Shown: in pieces, positions 1-11,023 of the stretch
How positions within the stretch are numbered: the first letter of the stretch is position 1
How the letters are laid out: the number at the start of each line of letters is the position of its first letter
NCBI GenBank assembly: GCA_902488525.1
Contig: CABTWP010000055.1
Location: forward strand, 1-11,048
DNA: 11,048 bases
Source of the DNA: an uncultured Collinsella sp.
GTDB taxonomy: Bacteria > Actinomycetota > Coriobacteriia > Coriobacteriales > Coriobacteriaceae
Direction: 5' to 3'
The notes under the pieces: model-generated
The model's database searches: none
What the model saw: only the letters and a program-made list of their open reading frames with translations
Told to the model about the DNA's origin: nothing
Translations under genes and position numbers: made by a program

Positions 1-23
1 AAGTTTGCTGCTCTACAGTCCTG

Positions 24-60
24 CGCAAGACGGAAAGCACATTAAGTGCTTTCCTTTGCG
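24..60. repeat. Long dyad with AGCACATTAAGTGCT core, left copy
   Basis: A perfect 9-bp inverted repeat (32-40 with 46-54) surrounds the loop ATTAA. After a small asymmetric internal loop, a further 5-bp stem (CGCAA at 24-28 with TTGCG at 56-60) continues it. The central 15 bases, AGCACATTAAGTGCT at 36-50, are identical and in the same orientation at 11029-11043, while the outer stem bases differ but remain paired. No clean U-tract follows on the minus strand, so a terminator for rpoC is unlikely, and rpoC already has one at 141-177. It could be an operator, an RNA hairpin ahead of the next gene to the left, or a small dispersed repeat. I do not recognise the family. Confidence 0.6.
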
Positions 61-140
61 TGCGGAACTCGCGACAAACTTAAACAGCGGGCGGCCCGTT
101 CCGGGAATCCGACGTGCTCGTCGGGGCAACGTTCCTCATC

Positions 141-177
141 AAAAAAGACCCGCTTCCCTGTTGGGAAACGGGTCTTT
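141..177 (-). terminator. Intrinsic terminator of rpoBC
   Basis: On the minus strand a 9-bp stem (AAAGACCCG with CGGGTCTTT) continues through one G·U pair into a 5-bp stem with a 4-nt loop, and a run of six U follows. The stem is continuous only in minus-strand RNA; in plus-strand RNA the same position is an A·C mismatch, so the element reads in the rpoC direction. It begins about 26 nt after the rpoC stop codon. Confidence 0.92.
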
Positions 178-203
178 GGAAGGGCGGTTAACGTACTTGG
201 AAG

Positions 204-4679
<4,476 letters not shown>

Positions 4680-4685
4680 AGTCAA

Positions 4686-7600
4686 CTACTCCTTATCAGT
4701 GGTCGTGGCGGCGACAGCCTCGGGTGCCTCGGCGGTCTCGGCATCCTGGGCCTCGACGTCGGCGTCAACGCCGGCGAGCGCAGCCAGGTCGTCGAGAGCA
4801 GAGGTCTCCTCGGCGGTCACAGGGGCGGAGGCGTCCTCGTCAGCATCGTGCATGGGCTCGATGTCCAGTGCGAGGGAGCGAATCTCCTTGACGAGAACCT
4901 TGAAGGACTCGGGGATACCCGGGACCGGAACATTCTCGCCCTTGACGATGGACTCGTAGGTCTTGACGCGGCCCACGGTATCGTCGGACTTGACGGTCAG
5001 GATCTCCTGCAGGACGTTGGAAGCACCGTAAGCGTACAGTGCCCAAACTTCCATCTCGCCGAAACGCTGGCCGCCGAACTGAGCCTTGCCGCCCAGCGGC
5101 TGCTGGGTAACCAGGCTGTAAGGGCCGGTCGAACGGGCGTGGATCTTGTCGTCGACCATGTGGCCGAGCTTGAGGATGTAGGACGTACCCACGGTAATGG
5201 GCTCGCGGAACTCCTCGCCGGTGCGGCCGTCGAACAGACGGGTCTTGCCGCGCTCGTCAAGCTGGGTGACGAACTCGGGACGCATGTGATCGCCAAAGGC
5301 AGCGGTGGCCTTGTTGAGCATGTTCTTGTTGGCACGACGAATGACCTCAGCGATCTCGTCCTCCTTGGCGCCGTCGAAGACAGGCGTGGCGGTGAAGAAC
5401 GGACCGGGGACGTACTTGTCGGAGTCGGCCTGCTCGGTATCCCAACCGCAGGCGGCAGCCCAGCCAAGGTGGCACTCGAGCAGCTGGCCGACGTTCATAC
5501 GCGAAGGAACGCCCAGCGGGTTGAGGATAACGTCGATCGGGGTACCGTCAGCCATGTAGGGCATGTCCTCGACCGGCAAAACGTTACAAATAACACCCTT
5601 GTTGCCGTGGCGGCCGGCGATCTTATCGCCCTGCTGGATCTTACGACGCTGGGCGACGTAGACGCGCACCTGCTCGTTGACGCCGGGGGCCAGATCGTCG
5701 CCGTTCTCGCGGCTAAAGCGGACGACGTCGATGACGCGACCGTAAGCGCCGTGAGGCATCTTAAGGGAGGTGTCGCGAACGTCGTGGGCCTTGGCACCGA
5801 AGATGGCGCGCAGCAGGCGCTCCTCGGCGGTCAGAGCGCTCTCGCCCTTAGGCGTGACCTTGCCGACCAGGATATCGCCAGGGCCGACCTCGGCGCCGAT
5901 TCGGATGATGCCGTCCTCGTCGAGGTTGGCAAGCATGTCCTCGGAGAGGTTCGGGATCTCGCGGGTGATCTCCTCGGGGCCGAGCTTGGTGTCGCGGGCG
6001 TCGATCTCGTGACGGGTGATGTTGATGGTCGTCAGCAGGTCCTCGGCCACCAGGCGCTCGGACACGACGATACCGTCCTCGTAGTTGAAGCCTTCCCACG
6101 GCATGTATGCCACGGTGAGGTTCTGACCCAGTGCGAGCTCGCCATGATCGGTCGAGGGACCGTCGGCCAGGGGCTCGCCCTGCTCAACGGTGTCACCGAC
6201 GCGCACGAGCGGACGGTGGTTGATGCAGGTGGACTGGTTGGAGCGCTGGTACTTGGCCAGGTGATACTCGTCCATGCCGCCGGCATGCTTGACGATGATC
6301 TTGGCGGCGTCGGCAAAGATGACCTCGCCGGCGTTCTTGGCCAGGGTGACCTCGCCGGAGTCCAGAGCGGCGCGACGCTCCATGCCGGTACCGACATAGG
6401 GAGCGGCGGGGTGAACCAGCGGCACGGCCTGACGCTGCATGTTAGCGCCCATCAGCGTACGCTTGGCGTCGTCGTGCTCCAGGAACGGGATCAGCGTGGC
6501 TGCGACGGAGAGCATCTGACGCGGCGAGACGTCCATGTAGTCGACGTCCTCGACGGGCACGTCGGCGGGAGCGCCGAAGGAGCCGTCGAAGTCGCGGGTA
6601 CGGGCGATCACGGTGTGCGGGCGGACAAGCTTGCCCTCGGCATCGGTCGTGATGAACTCGTTGGTCTTGGGATCGAGCGGCGTGTTGGCCGGCGCGATGA
6701 CGTGCTTCTCTTCCTCGTCAGCGGTCATCCAGTCGATCTGGTCGGTGGCAACGCCGTTCTCGACGCGACGGAACGGAGCCTCGATGAAGCCGTACTCGTT
6801 GACGCGGGCGTAGAGGGCGAGCGAGCCGATCAGGCCGATGTTGGGGCCTTCGGGGGTCTCGATCGGGCACATGCGGCTGTAGTGCGAGTTGTGAACGTCG
6901 CGGACGGCCGTCGGCACGTTGGTGCGGCGGCTGGAGCCGGACTTGTGGCCGGCAAGACCGCCAGGGCCGAGTGCGGACAGACGGCGCTTGTGGGTCAGAC
7001 CGGTCAGGGGGTTCGCCTGGTCCATGAACTGCGAGAGCTGCGAGGAACCGAAGAACTCCTTGATGGAGGCCACGATCGGGCGGATGTTGATGAGCGACTG
7101 CGGGGTGATCTCGTCGATGTCCTGGGAGCTCATGCGCTCACGGACGACGCGCTCCATACGGCTCATGCCGATACGGAACTGGTTGGCGACGAGCTCGCCG
7201 ACGGTACGGATACGGCGGTTGCCAAAGTGGTCGATGTCGTCGACCTTGAAGCCCTGCTCGCCGGCAGCGAGGGACAGGAGGTAGCGCAGCGTCGCGACGA
7301 TATCCTCGTCGGTGAGCACCGTGACCTCTTCCTCGGTGGTGAGGTTGAGCTTCTTGTTGACCTTGTAACGACCGACGCGGGCCAGATCGTAGCGCTGCGG
7401 GTTGAAGAGCAGGCCCTCGAGCAGGCTGCGGGAAGCGTCCACGGTGGGAGGCTCGCCCGGGCGCAGACGACGGTAGATCTCGATGAGGGCGTCCTCGCGG
7501 GTAAGGGCGGTATCGCGCTCGAGGGTGCGCTTGATCACATCGGAGTTGCCGAGCAGCTCGATGATGTCGTCGTTGGTGACGGCGATGCCAAGGGCGCGCA

Positions 7601-8177
7601 GGAACATCGTGGCGCTCTGCTTGCGCTTACGGTCGATGGAGACCATGAGCTGGTCGCGCTTGTCGACCTCAAACTCGAGCCAGGCACCGCGGGACGGGAT
7701 GATCTGGGCCTTGTAGATCTGCTTGCCCGAATCCATCTCGGAGCTGTAGTACACGCCCGGGGAGCGGACGAGCTGCGAGACGACGATACGCTCGGTACCG
7801 TTGATGATGAAGGTGCCCTGATCGGTCATCATGGGGAAGTCGCCCATAAAGACGAGCTGCTCCTTGATCTCGCCGGTCTCCTTGTTGGTGAGACGGACGT
7901 CGGTCAGAAGCGGGGCCTGATAGGTCATGTCCTTCTCGCGGCACTCCTCGACGGTGTGCGCGGGGTCGCCGAACTGATGCTCGCCGAAGGTAACCTCGAG
8001 AACATGGTTCTGGCTCTGGATGGGGCTGGATTCCTTGAACGCCTCACGAAGGCCCTCGTCCTTAAAACGCTCAAAGGATTCCCTTTGAACAGAGATAAGG
8101 TTGGGGAGCTCCATGGCCTCCGGGATTTTCCCGAAGCTGACGCGCTTGCGCTCAGTGGCAGTGTATGCGTAGGTCAC
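4686..8177 (-). CDS. rpoB: DNA-directed RNA polymerase subunit beta
   Basis: This is the beta subunit of RNA polymerase, 1163 residues, close to the actinobacterial length (M. tuberculosis about 1172). The start is GTG at 8175-8177 with AGGAGG 9 nt upstream. The rifamycin region (about 378-404) keeps Q383, F384, D386, H396, R399, S401 and L403, the counterparts of E. coli 513, 514, 516, 526, 529, 531 and 533, and E443, N446 and I450 are also kept, so rifamycin sensitivity is expected. E. coli N518 is Ala here. The catalytic lysines sit in GDKIAGRHGNKG (K852, K860). Fork loop 2 (409-425) is 8 residues longer than usual. The C-terminal tail from about 1110 is acidic and Ala-rich. The gene ends TAG, 6 nt before the rpoC GTG, with the rpoC ribosome-binding site inside its last codons, so translation is probably coupled. 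Confidence 0.98.
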   Translation of the reverse strand: MTYAYTATERKRVSFGKIPEAMELPNLISVQRESFERFKDEGLREAFKESSPIQSQNHVLEVTFGEHQFGDPAHTVEECREKDMTYQAPLLTDVRLTNKETGEIKEQLVFMGDFPMMTDQGTFIINGTERIVVSQLVRSPGVYYSSEMDSGKQIYKAQIIPSRGAWLEFEVDKRDQLMVSIDRKRKQSATMFLRALGIAVTNDDIIELLGNSDVIKRTLERDTALTREDALIEIYRRLRPGEPPTVDASRSLLEGLLFNPQRYDLARVGRYKVNKKLNLTTEEEVTVLTDEDIVATLRYLLSLAAGEQGFKVDDIDHFGNRRIRTVGELVANQFRIGMSRMERVVRERMSSQDIDEITPQSLINIRPIVASIKEFFGSSQLSQFMDQANPLTGLTHKRRLSALGPGGLAGHKSGSSRRTNVPTAVRDVHNSHYSRMCPIETPEGPNIGLIGSLALYARVNEYGFIEAPFRRVENGVATDQIDWMTADEEEKHVIAPANTPLDPKTNEFITTDAEGKLVRPHTVIARTRDFDGSFGAPADVPVEDVDYMDVSPRQMLSVAATLIPFLEHDDAKRTLMGANMQRQAVPLVHPAAPYVGTGMERRAALDSGEVTLAKNAGEVIFADAAKIIVKHAGGMDEYHLAKYQRSNQSTCINHRPLVRVGDTVEQGEPLADGPSTDHGELALGQNLTVAYMPWEGFNYEDGIVVSERLVAEDLLTTINITRHEIDARDTKLGPEEITREIPNLSEDMLANLDEDGIIRIGAEVGPGDILVGKVTPKGESALTAEERLLRAIFGAKAHDVRDTSLKMPHGAYGRVIDVVRFSRENGDDLAPGVNEQVRVYVAQRRKIQQGDKIAGRHGNKGVICNVLPVEDMPYMADGTPIDVILNPLGVPSRMNVGQLLECHLGWAAACGWDTEQADSDKYVPGPFFTATPVFDGAKEDEIAEVIRRANKNMLNKATAAFGDHMRPEFVTQLDERGKTRLFDGRTGEEFREPITVGTSYILKLGHMVDDKIHARSTGPYSLVTQQPLGGKAQFGGQRFGEMEVWALYAYGASNVLQEILTVKSDDTVGRVKTYESIVKGENVPVPGIPESFKVLVKEIRSLALDIEPMHDADEDASAPVTAEETSALDDLAALAGVDADVEAQDAETAEAPEAVAATTTDKE
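6903..6953 (-). other. Enlarged fork loop 2 in rpoB
   Basis: Between the conserved ALGPGGL and RDVH motifs, bacterial RpoB normally has nine residues (TRERAGFEV in E. coli). Here residues 409-425 give 17: AGHKSGSSRRTNVPTAV. The reading frame is intact on both sides, and the downstream contact I450 lines up with E. coli I572 only if exactly eight residues are inserted. The loop is rich in Lys and Arg and lies at the downstream fork of the transcription bubble. Confidence 0.8.
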
Positions 8178-8250
8178 CAGGTTTTTCCTCCTTCACGGAA
8201 ATGCTCGGTGGGTTGGCGAGGCATAGCTTCGCCAGTTATCGCAACCTAAT

Positions 8251-8278
8251 AGTTTATCAGGTACCGACCGTTGGGCAA
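8251..8278 (-). promoter_or_regulatory. Probable rpoBC promoter
   Basis: On the minus strand TTGCCC (8273-8278) is followed after 16 nt by TAAACT (8251-8256), and TG stands one base before the -10 box as in extended -10 promoters. Transcription would begin near 8244, giving a leader of about 67 nt. A promoter is required here because the galU terminator lies upstream. Confidence 0.6.
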
Positions 8279-8324
8279 GAAAAGCCTTGACGCGATTGAG
8301 TTTTTGGAGTAGCAAAGTTTTTCG

Positions 8325-8388
8325 ACAGAAAATACGCAGGTAGATGTATGTGTATCGAACATCTGTTCATATATTTTCTGTGAACAGA
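8325..8388. promoter_or_regulatory. Cluster of overlapping dyads with a LexA-type box, upstream of rpoB
   Basis: Four nested or overlapping inverted repeats lie in this AT-richer stretch: ACAGAAAATA (8325-8334) with TATTTTCTGT (8372-8381); AGATGT (8342-8347) with ACATCT (8359-8364); GAACA (8357-8361) with TGTTC (8364-8368); and TCTGTTCA (8362-8369) with TGAACAGA (8381-8388). The third has the form TCGAAC-ATCT-GTTC, which fits the GAAC-N4-GTTC box used by Gram-positive LexA proteins. A weak upstream promoter (TTGCTG at 8393-8398, 17 nt, AATATA at 8370-8375) would start within the box. The binding protein is not known from the sequence. Confidence 0.45.
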
Positions 8389-8411
8389 GAGCCAGCAATC
8401 GCAGCTCTTAT

Positions 8412-8444
8412 AAAAAACGGGCGCGAACCGAGGTCCGCGCCCGT
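8412..8444 (-). terminator. Intrinsic terminator of galU
   Basis: On the minus strand a 9-bp GC-rich stem (ACGGGCGCG with CGCGCCCGT) continues through a U·G pair into a short inner stem with a 4-nt loop, and six U follow. It begins 20 nt after the galU stop and separates galU from rpoBC. Confidence 0.92.
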
Positions 8445-8464
8445 AAATGTCGATGTCCGAAGGC

Positions 8465-9373
8465 TTACTTGCGCATCAATCCGCCGCGCTCGTCGATGGC
8501 GTCCCAGAAGGCATCGGCAAAGCGAGGATCGCTTGCAGCCATGAGGGCGTTGGTGGCCATCCAGCCAGAGGGAGTGCCGGTGTCGTAGCCCGACAGCGGG
8601 TCGATGACGACGGCATACATGGCCTCACGGTCGAGCGAACGGGCCATGGCGTCGGTGAGCTGGATCTCGCCGCCCTTGCCGGCCTGCTGATCTGCCAGCA
8701 GGTCCATGACCAGCGGGCTCAGCAGATAGCGGCCGACGATGTACAGGTTGGACGGAGCCGCCTCGGGAGCGGGCTTCTCGACCAGACCGCCGATACGCCA
8801 GACAGCGCCCGGCTCTGCATCGGCAACGTCCTCGGCACCCTCGAGCGAACCGACGCGCTCACCGGCGATAACGCCGTAGCGGCTGACTTCCTCGGGCGAG
8901 CAAGCAGCGACGGCGATAACCGAAGCGCCACCGTGCTCCTTGGAAACGGCGAGCATCTTGTCGCAGATGTCGCGGTTAGGCACAACGTAGTCGCCCAGAA
9001 GAACCAGGAAGTTCTCCCCTGCCACGGCGTCGGCAGCAGAGCGAATAGCATGGCCGAGGCCCTTGGGCTCGTACTGATAGCGGAAGTCGACCGGCATACC
9101 GCCAGCGTGGGCGACGGCATCGGCATAGGCGTTCTTGCCGCGCTCGCGCAGCAGGTTCTCGAGCGAGCGATCGGGCTGGAAGTAGTTCAGTAGCTCGGGC
9201 TTACCGGGAGAAGTAACGATGATGGCGTCGTCGACTTCCTCGGGGTCGAGCGCCTCCTCGACGACGTACTGAATGACGGGCTTGTCGAGCACCGGCAGCA
9301 TCTCTTTGGGCGTGCACTTGGTGCCAGGCAGAAAACGCGTGCCAAGACCGGCGGCGGGGATGATTGCCTTCAT
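8465..9373 (-). CDS. galU: UTP-glucose-1-phosphate uridylyltransferase
   Basis: This enzyme joins UTP and glucose-1-phosphate to give UDP-glucose and pyrophosphate, supplying cell-surface polysaccharides and galactose metabolism in the cytoplasm. The 302-residue protein has the usual length of bacterial GalU/GtaB. It shows the nucleotide-binding AAGLGTRFLP (7-16), TKCTPKEMLP with K19 and K23, KGLGHA (104-109), LLGDY (125-129, where Bacillus GtaB has GDD), VEKP (198-201), the GRYLL segment, GEIQLTDA (235-242) and YDTG near 263. The ATG at 9371-9373 is chosen because the Rossmann-like MKAIIPAAG begins there and AAAGGA lies 12 nt upstream. A possible GTG start at 9481 would place 36 extra residues over the promoter. 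galU has its own promoter and terminator. Its place between rplL and rpoB is unusual and has no evident functional link to either. Confidence 0.95.
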   Translation of the reverse strand: MKAIIPAAGLGTRFLPGTKCTPKEMLPVLDKPVIQYVVEEALDPEEVDDAIIVTSPGKPELLNYFQPDRSLENLLRERGKNAYADAVAHAGGMPVDFRYQYEPKGLGHAIRSAADAVAGENFLVLLGDYVVPNRDICDKMLAVSKEHGGASVIAVAACSPEEVSRYGVIAGERVGSLEGAEDVADAEPGAVWRIGGLVEKPAPEAAPSNLYIVGRYLLSPLVMDLLADQQAGKGGEIQLTDAMARSLDREAMYAVVIDPLSGYDTGTPSGWMATNALMAASDPRFADAFWDAIDERGGLMRK

Positions 9374-9469
9374 GTTATTCAAAGATCCTTTCGCAGGCGC
9401 AAAAGCGCCCCATGCGTGCGGCACACAGCCGCAGACCAAATTGCGATACCCAAGCATCTTACCGCTGGA

Positions 9470-9497
9470 ACTATATGTCACTACAAGGCAGAGACAA
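9470..9497 (-). promoter_or_regulatory. Probable galU promoter
   Basis: On the minus strand TTGTCT (9492-9497) is followed after 16 nt by TATAGT (9470-9475), a good -10 box. Transcription would begin near 9463, leaving a leader of about 90 nt that includes a small GGCGC/GCGCC hairpin (9396-9409) just before the ribosome-binding site. The rplL terminator lies 120 nt further upstream. Confidence 0.55.
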
Positions 9498-9620
9498 TTC
9501 TTCAGCAGGTCAACGCAAATTATTGCTCGAATGGTGCAATTTTATTGCCCAGCGGCAGGGCACCCGATACGACGCAAATCACAGAACATGGCAGTTTGAG
9601 CCACCGATGTCGAGGGACCG

Positions 9621-9660
9621 AAAAACAAAAAAGACGGGGCTCGCAATGCGAACCCCGTCT
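9621..9660 (-). terminator. Intrinsic terminator of rplJL
   Basis: On the minus strand an 8-bp stem (AGACGGGG with CCCCGTCT) continues through a U·G pair into UCGC/GCGA with a 3-nt loop. A long U-rich run (six U, one G, five U) follows. It begins 27 nt after the rplL stop. Confidence 0.93.
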
Positions 9661-9687
9661 GCAAAGAAATCTGGCGAGAAAGCCTGA

Positions 9688-10065
9688 TTACTTGAGGGTG
9701 ACAGCAGCGCCAGCAGCCTCGAGCTTCTCCTTGGCAGCCTCGGCGTCCTCCTTCTTGGCACCCTCGAGAACAGCCTTGGGAGCGCCCTCGACGACCTCCT
9801 TGGCCTCCTTCAGGCCAAGGTTGGTGAGCTCACGGACGGCCTTGATGACCTGGATCTTGTTGTCGCCGAAGCCCTCGAGCACGACGTCAAACTCGGTCTT
9901 CTCCTCGGCCTCAGCAGCGCCAGCAGCGGGAGCGGCGACAACAGCGGCAGGAGCAGCGGCGGAAACGCCGAAGGTGTCCTCGATAGCCTTGACGAGCTCG
10001 GAAGCCTCGAGAAGGGTCATTTCCTTAAGAGCATCGATGATCTCATCGGTGGTAAGCTTAGCCAT
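9688..10065 (-). CDS. rplL: 50S ribosomal protein L7/L12
   Basis: L7/L12 is the multi-copy stalk protein of the large ribosomal subunit; its dimers bind the C-terminal helix of L10 and recruit translation GTPases. The 125-residue product has the N-terminal dimerisation and L10-binding helices (1-30), an Ala/Pro-rich flexible hinge (about 33-52) and the conserved C-terminal domain beginning KTEFDVVLEGF, with the factor-binding helix around IQVIKAVRELTNLGLKEAK. The ATG at 10063-10065 starts MAKLTTDE, with AAAGGA 7 nt upstream; an earlier ATG 11 codons upstream lies in the hairpin spacer and is not used. It is co-transcribed with rplJ and followed by a terminator. Confidence 0.97.
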   Translation of the reverse strand: MAKLTTDEIIDALKEMTLLEASELVKAIEDTFGVSAAAPAAVVAAPAAGAAEAEEKTEFDVVLEGFGDNKIQVIKAVRELTNLGLKEAKEVVEGAPKAVLEGAKKEDAEAAKEKLEAAGAAVTLK

Positions 10066-10082
10066 TTCTAAGTCCTTTCGGT

Positions 10083-10152
10083 TTCCGTGCGGATGCACGG
10101 AGATCAGTTAAAACACGGCGCGAATGCGCCAGGGGTGCGGCGTTGCCGCCGC
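10083..10152 (-). other. Three tandem tetraloop hairpins in the rplJ-rplL spacer
   Basis: Read on the minus strand, the spacer forms GCGGCG-GCAA-CGCCGC (10137-10152, a GNRA tetraloop), GGCGC-AUUC-GCGCC (10117-10130, followed by GUGUUUU) and CCGUGC-AUCC-GCACGG (10085-10100). All stems are perfect and every loop is 4 nt. The middle one resembles a weak terminator. They may tune the ratio of L7/L12 to L10 by partial termination, RNA processing or mRNA protection; this role is inference. Confidence 0.6.
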
Positions 10153-10167
10153 GGGTGAAAACAGCGA

Positions 10168-10689
10168 CTAGGCTGCCTTCTGCTCGGAGACCTGCTGGAT
10201 CGAACGAGCGAGACCAGAGGAAACGCCGTTGACGCAGACAGCGATGTCGCGAGCGAAACCGGAGATGAGACCGGCGATCTGGCCGAGAAGCTGATCCTTG
10301 GTGGGCAGCTCGGCGATAGCCTTAACATCATCAGCGGAAACGGCCTTGCCGTCGGAGATACCGCCCTTGATCTCAAGGACGCCCTTGGACTTAGCGGAGA
10401 AGTCCTTAAGGGCCTTAGCGGCCTCGACCGGCTCGGTCTCGTAGAACACATAAGCGACGGGGCCGGCGAGGAGTTCGTCGATCTCGGGCTGCTCCTGGTT
10501 CTTGAGAGCGATCTTGACCAGGTTGTTCTTGTAGACCTTCATCTCGGCGCCGCACTCGCGAAGCTGATGACGCAGCTCCTGAGCCTGCTTAACCGTCAGA
10601 CCGTTGTAGTTGACGACGAACAGACCGGCGTTCTCGGCGATACGGGACTCGATCTCTGCAACCTTGTCGATTTTGTACTGCTGGGGCAT
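10168..10689 (-). CDS. rplJ: 50S ribosomal protein L10
   Basis: L10 anchors the L7/L12 dimers to 23S rRNA at the base of the ribosomal stalk and usually represses its own operon by binding the mRNA leader. The product has 173 residues, the normal length. It opens MPQQYKIDKVAEIESRI and contains the conserved VVNYNGLTVKQAQELR block, KVYKNNLVKIAL and the Gly-rich segment before the long C-terminal helix (about 133-173) that binds L7/L12. The ATG at 10687-10689 has a strong GGAGGT 7 nt upstream and the stop is TAG. It is the first gene of the rplJL unit, downstream of an L10-type leader and attenuator. Confidence 0.97.
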   Translation of the reverse strand: MPQQYKIDKVAEIESRIAENAGLFVVNYNGLTVKQAQELRHQLRECGAEMKVYKNNLVKIALKNQEQPEIDELLAGPVAYVFYETEPVEAAKALKDFSAKSKGVLEIKGGISDGKAVSADDVKAIAELPTKDQLLGQIAGLISGFARDIAVCVNGVSSGLARSIQQVSEQKAA

Positions 10690-10754
10690 GAATTACACCT
10701 CCTCGAATTCTTTCCGGGCACGGTCCGCCACAAGGACGTGACGGGGGCATGTCC

Positions 10755-10791
10755 AAAAAGAAAGCCCCCGCGCTGCATGAGCGACGGGGGC
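10755..10791 (-). terminator. Attenuator hairpin in the rplJ leader
   Basis: On the minus strand GCCCCCG (10785-10791) pairs with CGGGGGC (10764-10770), with an inner CGCU/AGCG stem and one bulged base, and UUUCUUUUU follows. It stands between the promoter and rplJ, so full termination would silence the operon; regulated read-through is expected. A second copy of GCCCCCG (10742-10748) lies just downstream and could pair with the same G-rich strand. Confidence 0.8.
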
Positions 10792-10890
10792 GAGAAGACA
10801 TATCTACTCGACCACCTCGGCTGGCGGGAAGTCCCATTAAGCTCGCGGGCAATGCCCGTTTGCGCCGGCTGTCTCTGGCAGCGGATTCGT
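10755..10890 (-). promoter_or_regulatory. L10 leader RNA, autoregulatory 5' UTR of rplJL
   Basis: The leader RNA contains the hallmarks I know from the Gram-positive L10 leader family: CCAGAGACAGCCGG near its 5' end, a GGGCAUUGCCC hairpin, a GCUUAAUGGGA segment and then the GCCAGCCGAGGUGG box (about 10812-10825). The attenuator hairpin follows. In the known family the L10-(L12)4 complex binds this RNA and lowers expression of rplJL. A covariance-model search with Rfam L10_leader would settle the boundaries. Confidence 0.85.
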
Positions 10891-10905
10891 GCGTGAACCG
10901 AAAGT

Positions 10906-10934
10906 ATTATGGCGGGGACCCCGGCGTCGGTCAA
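10906..10934 (-). promoter_or_regulatory. Promoter of rplJL
   Basis: On the minus strand TTGACC (10929-10934) is followed after exactly 17 nt by CATAAT (10906-10911), close to the sigma-A consensus. Transcription would begin near 10899, directly ahead of the L10 leader motifs, which supports the assignment. Confidence 0.85.
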
Positions 10935-11023
10935 CGGACACGAGGATTCGTACACAAACCCTGCATACGCTCCGGTCCGAGGGGCCGGGTTGAGATTTTC
11001 GCTCGGTCAAGTCCTGGCTCGCA

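Noticed and set aside
109..124. CCGACG-TGCT-CGTCGG hairpin just beyond the rpoC terminator
   Set aside because: Short stem without a U-tract; an orthodox terminator stands next to it, so no separate function can be supported.
4680..4685. TTG start for rpoC at 4683-4685
   Set aside because: Spacing of 3 nt from AAGGAG is too short; the GTG at 4677-4679 has the usual 9 nt.
8344..8544. 66-codon plus-strand frame between galU and rpoB
   Set aside because: It runs through the galU terminator hairpin and into galU, lacks a ribosome-binding site, and its Arg-rich end is typical of a shadow frame.
8447..9193. 248-codon open frame on the plus strand opposite galU
   Set aside because: Antisense shadow of a well-supported galU gene, with no start signals or recognisable product.
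9374..9481. N-terminal extension of galU from a GTG at 9479-9481
   Set aside because: It would overlap the likely -10 box, has no homology to GalU, and a proper ATG with a ribosome-binding site begins the conserved MKAIIPAAG.
10835..10841. CATTAAG shared by the L10 leader and the two edge dyads
   Set aside because: Seven bases only, it also occurs (as CTTAATG) inside rpoC near 2160, and the L10 leader conserves CUUAAU for its own reasons.
10972..10988. CCGGTCC/GGGCCGG hairpin that is continuous only on the plus strand
   Set aside because: No U-tract follows directly and no plus-strand gene is present, so it is not a supportable terminator; GC-rich DNA forms such stems by chance.
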